64,000 nt of DNA, taken from a virus. A program made the translations under genes and the position numbers. This document shows, one piece after another, positions 47,501-53,200 of the stretch. Where the stretch lies: the IMG/VR virus record IMGVR_UViG_3300020178_000825, positions 1-64,000 of that record. One strand, written 5' to 3'. The stretch's first letter is position 1, and each line of letters opens with the position of its first letter. A model generated the notes under the pieces. It searched no databases. It was given only the letters and a program-made list of their open reading frames with translations, and was not told the origin of the DNA.

Positions 47501-49313
47501 CACTAATTTCCTTTGCTTCAATTGATTCAGATACAAATAATGAAGAACTAAATTCTGCTCTATCTGCTCCAAAGAATTTAAAACCATCCTCTGGGTCAAC
47601 TGATGCTGTTGCTGAACCACTAGCAATTCTTGGTGAATCACCAGCTAAGTTAGATATCGGAATATTAAATAATCCACTACCATCACCAGTGTATATTCCA
47701 TCTTCTAATGTAACTCCACCACTTACAAATAAAGAACCTGTAAATTGTGAACCACTTGCTTCAGATATTACTATAAAACCATTTTGTTCATCAACTGAGG
47801 CTGTTACATTACCATCTTGTATTTTTGTTGCAGCTACAACCTCTTCAGCTAATGCAGATAATGGAATATCAAATAAACCAGCACCACTACCAGAAAAGAA
47901 CGAACCAGAAATACCACCACTTACAAAAAGTGAACCACTTAATTCAGTTTTTACCGAACCAGTTGATTCCACTTTAAAGAATCCTTGAGGTGAAACAGAT
48001 GCGGTTACAGAACCAGATGTAATTTGATTTGTTACTAATGCATCTTCAGTAAGAGCAGAACGAGGTATATCAAATAAATCAGCACCACTACCAGAATATG
48101 TTTCTCCATCGGATAATGTAATACTACCACTAATTCTAATTGAACCCGTGATTTGAGAACCACTTTCTAATGATTCTACTTTAAATCCTTCATCGGGTGA
48201 AACCGATGCGGTTACACTACCACTTTCTAAAGATGTTGCTATTAATGTTTCTGTTGATAATGCAGATAATGGAATATCGAATAAATTAGCACCACTACCA
48301 GAATAAGATTCACCATCTGCTAAGGTTATACTACCACTAACTTTAATTGAACCAGTTATCTGAGAACCACTTTCTAATGATTCTACTTTAAATCCTTCAT
48401 CGGGTGAAACAGATGCGGTTACACTACCACTTGTTATTTTATTTGTTACTAATGCATCTTCAGTAAGAGCAGAACGAGGTATATCAAATAATCCAGCACC
48501 ACTACCACTAAAGATAGATGCAGATACTGAACTACTTACAAATACAGAACCACTAAATTCTGCTTTAACATCACCTTCAGTATCTTCTAATATAAATCCT
48601 CTTTGTGGGTCAACCGAAGCGGTTACTGAACCTGAAGTAATTTTATTGGTTACTAATGCATCTTCTGTAAGTGCTGAACGAGGAATGTTAGTTAATCCCT
48701 CACCACTACCACTAAAGAATCCCGCGCTATCAAATGGTATTTCAACAACACCATCGGTAGTTAGTGAACCAGTTATTTCAACCGAACCTGTAAATTCTTG
48801 TCTATCGGTTAGTTCATCACCAAATTTATTTGAACCAGATGAGAAAAATATAGATGAAGAAATAAATTCAACTAAAATTTCTCTTGCTACAATTTTATTA
48901 TCAACAACTAAATCACCAGTAAATCTACCATTACCATCAACAGTCAATCCACCATCAAATGAACCAGATGTGTTAACTAAGAATCCAGTTTGTGGAGAAA
49001 TTGATGCCGATGCAGAACCTGATATTAATCTACTAGCATCTTCTACTAAGGGTAAATTTGTTAATTGTGAACCATCACCTTGAAATGAACCACTAAATGA
49101 ACCACTAAACTCTTCTAATTGAATTTTAGTAACAAATAGTCTATTACCAGCATCATCCGATGCAACTAATGCAAAAGAACCAGAACTAATACTACCACTT
49201 TCAGGAACCCCCAAATTAGGCTCGGCTTCTGAAAGGGATAAATACTGATACCTATCCAGCGATACGTCCTGCGGACGAGTTACTTTTACTTTACCACTTA
49301 GTAATTGACCCAT
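35541..49313 (-). CDS. Giant tail fibre (4590 aa) with fibre modules, cupredoxin domains and Gly-X-Y shafts
   Basis: Residues 1-2600 are built from about 28 modules, each with GSG.GLFDIPRSAL or GDGSGLFNIP, then SGSVTASVSP..GF.V and a beta stretch. Two cupredoxin-like domains interrupt this region (about residues 1700-1800 and 1920-2040). A carrier-like domain (DPAQPAQGNRIRVIKS, then VWAEGDILYGDPQRPGG) lies near residues 2140-2280. Near residue 2770 is the beta domain YPIVQVYETGSNGMIIP. Residues about 3050-3195 and 3305-4435 are Gly-X-Y shafts separated by a third cupredoxin-like domain with complete ligands (His3240, Cys3289, His3292, Met3295). The last 150 residues (FTLVIENGGAFTVSWPTG, then GTTYYGFLSAANMS) form a probable receptor-binding tip. 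Co-transcribed with the 287-aa gene upstream. Confidence 0.9.
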   Translation of the reverse strand: MGQLLSGKVKVTRPQDVSLDRYQYLSLSEAEPNLGVPESGSISSGSFALVASDDAGNRLFVTKIQLEEFSGSFSGSFQGDGSQLTNLPLVEDASRLISGSASASISPQTGFLVNTSGSFDGGLTVDGNGRFTGDLVVDNKIVAREILVEFISSSIFFSSGSNKFGDELTDRQEFTGSVEITGSLTTDGVVEIPFDSAGFFSGSGEGLTNIPRSALTEDALVTNKITSGSVTASVDPQRGFILEDTEGDVKAEFSGSVFVSSSVSASIFSGSGAGLFDIPRSALTEDALVTNKITSGSVTASVSPDEGFKVESLESGSQITGSIKVSGSITLADGESYSGSGANLFDIPLSALSTETLIATSLESGSVTASVSPDEGFKVESLESGSQITGSIRISGSITLSDGETYSGSGADLFDIPRSALTEDALVTNQITSGSVTASVSPQGFFKVESTGSVKTELSGSLFVSGGISGSFFSGSGAGLFDIPLSALAEEVVAATKIQDGNVTASVDEQNGFIVISEASGSQFTGSLFVSGGVTLEDGIYTGDGSGLFNIPISNLAGDSPRIASGSATASVDPEDGFKFFGADRAEFSSSLFVSESIEAKEISGSFSGSGANLFDIPESALSFEISKITSGSVTASVDAEDGFVVTSIASGSTFFGEVRVESGSSYSGSGAKLFDIPVAAIVDLDTSLIFSGSITASTNPEDGFVVTSIESGSTFFGDVKLSSGSVFSGSGRDLFDIPRSALTEDALLSSFIASGSVTASVSPVFGFRLEGTNRAEFSSSVFVESGVSASVFSGSGAGLTDIPESALAFDINKISSGSATASISPNEGFVVNTFSKFEFPVSASMFSGSGAGLFDIPQSALTEEAFRIASGSATASVSPNLGFVVNTSSLFEQDVRIDSDLVVTGRITTNELYTNFISSSIVYSSGSNIFGDSAEDKQTLIGETEIVGNVTASGIISSSFEGDGSRLFNIPLNALSEEAFRIASGSVSASLLYKSGSDEPSLFRVEDTTRKEIRTELSGSLGVSGSLSASMFSGSGEGLFDIPRSALAPDALLSNLIATGSITASLNPNGGMNVNTFTTITGGLFVKAEQTPGQAEVSLIELGDTTRISGSLFISESVTASLFQGDGSGLFNIPAAQLSGDSPRIASGSATASISPNLGFQVNVPATFDSSISASTTIFAKDVEVTDDVTADRFIGNEVSGAFSGSGRDLFDIPRSALTEDALLTNNITSGSITASVIVVPPESGSNIFRVEDSTGTTKSEFSGSVFVSESITSKFFIGDGSQLTNVQAEESPVIASGSATASVESGEFFIVNAGSGSQFTSSIDITGSVVISNDLTASKINVDELDATIITSEEFTGSFSGSFAGDGSQLNNIPFTSLSGDAPRIGSGSVTASTDPDRGFVVESLDSGSLFTGSLFVSGNVQINDGIFKGDGAGLFNIPQSALAEDSPRIASGSVTASVSPNLGFVVNTSGSIQGDLTIDNDLYVSGAINARELNVTFIDSVVITSSGSNTFGNSLDNRQEFTGSVFVTNSLDVDGVITGDGSGLFNIPQSALTEEAFRIASGSVSASVTPERGFFVESTESGSEFTGSVKISGSLDVNEGFKVGTDITASEGTVSASFFVGDGSQLTNLPAAEFAEEAKRIASGSATASISPNLGFVVNTTTNLEDDVRITGSFIVSSSNGFVDTGSINTTFNVINEGSSAYRFSGGVVGDNPTITIVRGLTYTFNVNAPSHPFYIKTQNSDGTEFEYSGSVITNNGTENGTITWIVSGSAPNTLYYNCENHLAMAGEFNIVDEIPLYGQIDLIGDTEVVGNLNITGSTFVTGNLDVSNTITANEVSASKFLGDFSGSFSGSGRDLFNIPLSALAEDVLPRSFIASGSVTASVSPNNGFEVNSSASIEGNLKVIGDTFVTGGLVISSSITEVEAVSQSFYITFNADSSSYLVDSVEEPTLTLVRGIEYTFNVNTPNYNFYLKTNNTTGSGDLFSTGVTNNGEDSGSIVFTVPQSAPGTLYYISEESSSLSGSIRVADNLNINERIAFEGKTEVSGNLDVSQTIIANDGSITNDLIVGDTTTTEKLVANHITASSITASYLDFINFDNGIQSVAGRLKWNETDGTLDLGMKGNEATLQLGQELYYPPVVNKDGNNLINGTLVMVDPAQPAQGNRIRVIKSVTDGTYAEDLLVGILTEPIDNNQEGFVTWFGYVRGVQINALESGSLKDSGSVWAEGDILYGDPQRPGGLTNVQPEAPNLKSSIAVVTAKNGNNVTLLVRPHLGDHLYDLHDVQITTSDAILVDSGSIKSDDGDLLVWNSGSQRWENTRENLELSGSFSGSFAGDGSQLTNISLANLSFDVNRLVTGSVTASVSNDGKFVVESTGSVRTELSGSLFVSESIEIGGIYTGDGSGLTNISLANLAFDVAQIVTGSVTASTNEDGRFIVEDPFGGVKSEFSGSVEISQSLNVGGVISGDGSGLTNISIANLAFDADRIATGSVTASIDESGFFRVFSTSSVKSEFSGSVFISESISASLFVGDGGGLFNIPAEALQDLELDRIKSGSGEAVIDPNQLTVNVPLSASLFRGDGGGLFNIPAESLTDLELDLITSGSTFAQVSDNNGFVVFAPESGSQLTGSLFVSGAISLISGSSFSGSGRNLFDIPADAIFDLDQTRITSGSVTASVSPVQGFVVNTSASIEGDLTVQNDITVNDITANDITASVFRGGLLSGSFEGAYRGEGDAEDREILIFDAASNKFVPVPESTPTTTEPFSNATEVTIVHNFDVAYPIVQVYETGSNGMIIPLAIESIDNNTVKVKFSGLTSGQIVVGSGGSKISGAISGDNVIGTVSSASYAIFAETAGTASSVAGLDSASLAALQDLENFVRNEQTASMTVLSSSFAITASYAENAEVSVDLSEYIQNSQTSSMSVATSSYSLFAVTASYALNAGAGGGGTDLYIFETGSVVNGLVGNMNFTGSGVSVTPSGSDGVLVEVLSNSTGDGFPFSGKAELSGSLNVTGSLVVTGSVFLDLETGSSNDLVIYDTTNKKLQTKSIAEVAGTSGTTGTAGTSGTAGTTGSSGTTGSSGTSGIDGTSGTSGTDGTSGSSGTTGSSGTTGSAGTSGSSGTSGSDGTSGSSGTSGSSGSSGSSGTTGSSGTTGSAGTSGSSGTSGTSGSSGTSGSTGTAGTSGTSGTSGSSGSSGTSGIEGGGMFVVRSNGFVYNIDGTSGDFPTLTVVRGELFYFDVSNVSSSHPFALRLADGNTSAVPGTTNNDPTNGNHSTNVLIKYRVPENAPDSIVYQCAIHSSMIGTIEIVDKNGSSGTSATSGTSGTSGTSGTSGTSGTDGSTGSAGTSGTAGTTGSSGTTGSFGTSGSSGTRGTSGTSGTDGSTGSAGSTGSAGSSGTTGSTGTSGSSGSSGTSGTSGTDGSTGSGGTSGSSGSAGTSGTSGTSGSAGTSGTSGSAGTSGSSGSSGSTGSSGTTGSEGTSGSSGTSGTSGSSGSSGSSGSSGSTGSAGTSGIGTDGTSGSSGTNGTSGSSGTSSTSGTSGSTGSSGTTGSEGTSGTSGTSGTAGTSGSSSTSGTSGSSGTSATSGTSGTSGTSGTSGSDGSTGSAGSAGSSGSSGTSGSSGTSGAQGTSGSAGTSGSSGTSGEQGTSGSAGTSGSTGSAGTTGSAGSTGSAGTSGTSGTSGSDGTSGTSGLDGTAGTSGSSGTSGSTGSAGTSGTSGTNGTSGTSGTDGTSGTSGTTGSAGSSGTSGSSGESGSSGTSGTDGSSGTSGSDGTSGTTGTAGTSGSGGTTGSAGTSGTSATSGTSGTSGTSGSSGSAGSAGSTGTAGSGGTSGTSAEGSSGTSGTTGTGGTSGTTGSGGTSGTSGSAGSTGTGGTSGTSAEGTSGSAGTSGTNGTSGTSGTDGTSGSTGTAGSGGSSGTSAEGSSGTSGTSGINGTSGSAGTSGSSSTSGTSGTSGLDGTFFGSSGTSGTGGSAGTSGAGTDGSAGTSGSSGTSGLDGTFFGSSGTSGTSATSGSSGSSGTSGLTGTSGSTGSSGTSAEGTSGSSGTSGAGTSGTSGINGTSGSTGTAGTSGLDGTFFGSSGTTGTGGTSGTSGAGTSGTSGFDGINGTAGTSGVDGTFFGTSGTTGTSGSSGSTGTSGTSGLGSSGTSGLDGTFFGSAGTSGTSGAGTSGSSGTTGTSGSSGLDGTNFGSAGTSGTSGSTGTSGSAGTSGSTGTSGTSGLDGTNFGSSGTSGVTGTSGTTGTDGSSGTSGSSGLDGTNFGSAGSSGTSGITGSSGTSGSGTSGTSGLGTNGTSGTSAEGSSGSSGTSGAGTDGSAGSTGSAGTSGTSGTSGLNGTFFGSSGTSATSGTTGTDGSSGTAGSSGTSGLNGTFFGSSGSSGTTGTGGTSGVSGSDGTSGLGSSGTSGTSAIGSSGTGGTSGTSGVDATGTAGTSGTSGAGTSGTSGLLELNGVTPNGVITYNGTGNEATVESNLIYDGVTLEVPQISGSVYIESKIFIELYKDLGAGANVTIDLEQGNNFEYEVNNNCTFTFSNPPGNPKAFGFTLVIENGGAFTVSWPTGVLWANGNAPTLTTSGKDILVFYTYDTGTTYYGFLSAANMS
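36010..39400 (-). repeat. Long proline-free Gly-X-Y array of the 4590-aa fibre
   Basis: About 1130 residues of Gly-X-Y with X/Y mostly Ser, Thr and Ala and scattered Asp/Asn/Glu. About ten copies of G[LV][DN]GT[FN]FG[ST] interrupt the triplet register. Codon usage in the repeat makes both strands look open. Confidence 0.9.
39405..39725 (-). other. Cupredoxin-like domain with full copper ligand set (second intact copy)
   Basis: Residues about 3197-3304 of the 4590-aa fibre: FPTLTVVRGELFYFDVSN, SHPFALRL (His3240), VPENAPDSIVYQCAIHSSMIG (Cys3289, His3292, Met3295; first 20 residues shown in part). The His-to-Cys distance is 49 and the C-x2-H-x2-M spacing equals that of amicyanin. Confidence 0.75.
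39735..40170 (-). repeat. Short Gly-X-Y array of the 4590-aa fibre
   Basis: About 145 residues of Gly-X-Y (GTSGTTGTAGTSG type), separated from the long array by the cupredoxin-like domain at 39405-39725. Confidence 0.88.
43195..43560 (-). other. Cupredoxin-like domain without copper ligands
   Basis: In the 4590-aa fibre: PTLTLVRGIEYTFNVNTP, NYNFYLKT (His replaced by Asn), then APGTLYYISEESSSLSG (no Cys/His/Met). The scaffold residues match the intact copies, so the fold is kept and the metal site lost. Confidence 0.65.
43905..44225 (-). other. Cupredoxin-like domain with full copper ligand set (first intact copy)
   Basis: Residues about 1697-1803 of the 4590-aa fibre: PTITIVRGLTYTFNVN, SHPFYIKT (His1735), YYNCENHLAMAG (Cys1782, His1785, Met1788). 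The His-Cys gap of 47 equals that of plastocyanin, and C-x2-H-x2-M equals amicyanin. Confidence 0.78.
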
Positions 49314-49328
49314 TTACAACTCTTATTT

Positions 49329-50192
49329 TTATTCATTAGCGGTTTCTAATATAGATAGAACCACACTTAAATCAGTAGAACCAGAAAAAACCAGTCCATA
49401 ATCTTCCTCCAATACTAATTTACCAGCCACAACAGGGGAAAATGAATCACCTGTTGGTATCGGAAAATTAGTTACAAACTCTACTGGAGTTTGTGTTTCC
49501 GTTACTGGGTCTTGAATTGCTCCAGATATTACAGTAAATAGTTCTCTTATAATATTTGATGAACCACTTTCAGCTATTAAATTAGTATTAATTGATTGTG
49601 TTACGCTTGATTGATATAATCTATCTACATCATCAGAACCCGTTACTGATTCATTTAGAATAATTTTCTGAGCAAGTGTATTTGTGTACGATATTGCATT
49701 TATTGATGCTGTAATTTGATTTGATGGAATCAATAATACACCATCTTTATCATAAAAAGATAGTGCCGCTTTATTGGTTCTAATTGTACTACCACTATTA
49801 ATTATATCAAATGTTACAGCGTTTACAGCGGTTTCAACATATTCTTCATATCTTGATGATGAAAATCCAAATGGAATTTCTTGAAGATTATTATTGAATC
49901 TAGTGTAAGCAGCTACTTCTTTTTTAAGGAAATTTTTATTTTCAACTATTAATGCTGATGATGAGAAGAAACTTCCTGAATTTGCAATTCCAGCAACTTG
50001 TGGAACTGGTAAAATTCTGTTTGGTGCTAACTTAATTACAACTTCTTGGGTTTGTGTACCATTGTTTGTAATTTGAGCCGATAATATAATAGTAGAAACA
50101 CCAGTAGGTGCTTTATACACCTGGTCTTCCTCACCAGTCAAAGTTGCAACTACTGATTTAAATGCGTTTAATGGAATTAATTCATCTGCCAT
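49329..50192 (-). CDS. Virion structural protein (287 aa), attachment/decoration-like
   Basis: First gene of the operon that contains the 4590-aa fibre, LRR and assembly proteins, with a late motif 20 nt upstream. Beta-rich, with EEDQVYKAPTGVSTIILSAQITN near the N-terminus and GKLVLEEDYGLVFSGS plus VVLSILETANE at the end. The same start and end appear in the 110-aa protein at 33462-33794; here about 170 residues are inserted between them. I infer a fibre-base or virion surface protein. Confidence 0.72.
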   Translation of the reverse strand: MADELIPLNAFKSVVATLTGEEDQVYKAPTGVSTIILSAQITNNGTQTQEVVIKLAPNRILPVPQVAGIANSGSFFSSSALIVENKNFLKKEVAAYTRFNNNLQEIPFGFSSSRYEEYVETAVNAVTFDIINSGSTIRTNKAALSFYDKDGVLLIPSNQITASINAISYTNTLAQKIILNESVTGSDDVDRLYQSSVTQSINTNLIAESGSSNIIRELFTVISGAIQDPVTETQTPVEFVTNFPIPTGDSFSPVVAGKLVLEEDYGLVFSGSTDLSVVLSILETANE

Positions 50193-50211
50193 GTTTTTTC
50201 ACTTTATCTTA

Positions 50212-50220
50212 TATAAATAT
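50212..50220 (-). promoter_or_regulatory. Late-type motif ATATTTATA before the 287/4590-aa operon
   Basis: Sense AATATTTATAT, 20 nt from the ATG at 50192, in the 42-nt gap after the giant gene 50235-64000. Confidence 0.6.
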
Positions 50221-50234
50221 TCAACTTTAATTTA

Positions 50235-53200
50235 TTACCCTTCCAGAGCGAGAGAGAATGGTGTAACTAATGAGAATAATGAACGAGAGAATGTTCTACC
50301 CTGTAATGTACCAGTTGCCTGATTAATTACAAGTCCCGTACCAATCTTAAAGTCACCAAGTTCGTTACCCGCAGTGAAGAATACTCTACCTCCACCCAAT
50401 TCAACAATTTCTTTATCTGGGTCTGGAACTCCATTACCACCTTGGTTAGGAGGTAATGCTTTATAAGTTACACCAGAACCAGCATATGAGAAATCATGTC
50501 CAGTAGTAATAATTAGTGAACCAAATAATTCCAATGGTGCATTTCTAGCAACTTTTTGGAATAAAGTTCTTAAATATCTATTTGTTTCTGCCGTTTCTTT
50601 CTTTTGTTCGTTTATCACTACACTAGCATCACCATAAACACCATTGTAGTAAGATTTTGCAGCTTCAATACTTCTCTCATTACCACCATATAGTAAATCA
50701 GTTGAAATAGCATCTAAAATAAATCCAGTATCTCTATAACATTTTTCTTCGTTATATTCAAAACCTGGGAATGCTGCTTCAGTATATGAAATTGCCGATG
50801 ATTGTAAATATTTCTTCGCTGCTCTTAATTCATTGTAACCATTTCTTCTATTCAAACTAGCGAATGTTAATTGGTCTTGCTTAATAACTTTTTCAGCCAT
50901 TCCTTTTGCGAAATCAATACCATCGATTGTTTGGGGTTTTTGTTCAGTAATTGCTACTGAAGGAATATAGTAATAGAATGTAGCCGCTTGGATACTTCTT
51001 TCGTTACCACCATATACCAAATCAGTTCTAACCGCATCTATGATGTAACCCAAATCTCTACTACAACTTACATCATTGTAAGCGAACTCACTCCAAGATG
51101 AAGATAAAAATGCGATAGTTTCTTTTTGAATAAATGTTTTGTTATTCACCAATAAATCAGCCGCAACTAATACCGATGCTGATGGTTCGTTCCATTCAAT
51201 ATTTTGAATCACATTTTGAGCCAATCCACTAGCATATTTGATACCAGTAGTTGTTGGGTCTAATTGAGATACCACCGAAGGTACACCTCTTTCAGTTGCC
51301 GATGATGGGTATTTGAAGTAGTAATTACCAGCGATAACACTTCTTTCGTTACCACCATACAATAAATCGGTTGCTGCTGCATCTACTATGAATCCAGTAT
51401 CTCTTCTACATTTAGCTTCATCATAGTAAACACCACTCCAAGAAGAAGATACATACTGAATTGTTTCTTCAGCGATAAATGGTTTGTTCTTTCTCAACAA
51501 GTCAAACGATGCGGATACTTCGGTAGATGCTGTTACGAATTGGATATTTTGAACCAATGCTTCAGAGATTCTACCAGCGTATTTCACACCATCAGTTGTT
51601 TGATTTGCTTGAACTGAAGTTGCTTCCGATGGATATAAGTAGTAGTATTCACCAGCGGTTCTACTTCTTTCATTTCCACCATATAAGAAATCAGTTGCAA
51701 CTGCATCCACAATATATCCAACATCTCTAGCACACTTATCTTTGTTGTACTCAAATGTACTCCAACTAGCAGTTAAGTAAGCCAATGATTCTGATTGAAT
51801 GAATGTTCTATTGTTTAGTAACGATTCGTTACCAGCAATTCTTTCAGCTGATGGAGATTGGAATATTTGGTTTACAATTACTTTTTCCATCATATCACCC
51901 GCGTACTCAATTCCAGTTACCGTTGGGTCTAATTGAGCGTTAGTTGCTGATGATGGATATTTGTAATAGTAATTTCCAGCTATTACACTTCTCTCAGTTC
52001 CACCATAAAGAATATCAGTTGAAATAGCATCTAAGATGTATCCAATATCTCTCTTACAAGTTTCTTGGTTGTAATCAAACTCACTCCAAGAAGATGATAA
52101 GTAAGCGATTGATTCACTTTGAATGAATCCTTTGTTATCTCTTAATAAATCATAAGATTGTTGAGAAGCTGATGATGGTGATACTAATTGAATATTACTA
52201 GCAACTTTCTCAGCCAATCTACCAGCGTATCTGATTCCATCCAATGTTTGGTCTAATTGAGAACCAGTTGCTTGTGATGGATATAAGTAGTAGAAGTTTC
52301 CTGCTTTGTTAGTTCTTTCGTTACCACCATATACAATATCAGTTCTTACAGCATCAATAATGTATCCAACATCTCTCTTACAAGTTACTTCATCATAATC
52401 AAAAGTTGACCAAGATGAAGATAAGTAAGCGATTGTTTCAGTCTGAATGAATGGTGTGTTCAATCTCAACAATTCAGATGTTACAACTCTTTCAGAAGAT
52501 GCAGTTACAAATTCAATATTTTGAATAAGTTTTTGTGCCAATCTACTTGCGTAATTGATACCATCTAAAGTTTGATTTAATTGAGCTCCTTGCGCTTGGG
52601 ATGGGTATTCATAGTAGAATTTACCATTTACAATAGATGCGGAATTAGCGTTCCAAATTAAATCTTCAGCTGCTCCACTAATAATCAACTTAATATCTCT
52701 AGCACATTTAGCTTCATCATAAGATGCCGTACTCCAAGAAGATGATAAGTAAGCTATTGATTCCGATTGAATGAATGAAATATTACTTCTTAGGATTTGG
52801 TAAGCTGCGATTGTACTTTCATCAGTTGATGGAGTTGTATAAGTTCCAAACAATGGAAGTGAACCAGTTCCATTAGAAATAATATCAGTTACAATCTCAA
52901 CCGATTCTGAAATAAATGAAATATTTTCTAATGAACCACTAGCTGATGAAGAAATGTATTGAGTAACATTTGTTACTTTAATGTTCTCATTTAAGTTTTC
53001 AACTAATGTTGGGATAACACTCACACCATCTTCAACAATACCACTAACTGATGCGAATGAAGAACTAATCTTAGTTAATTCAACTTCACCAGCAGAAGAT
53101 GCTGAAATGTATTGAGGTGTTGATGTTACTTTAATATTATTGTTAGTATTCAAACTAGCTGATGGAATTGGTAAAGTATTCTTATCAATCAATTCAGTTA

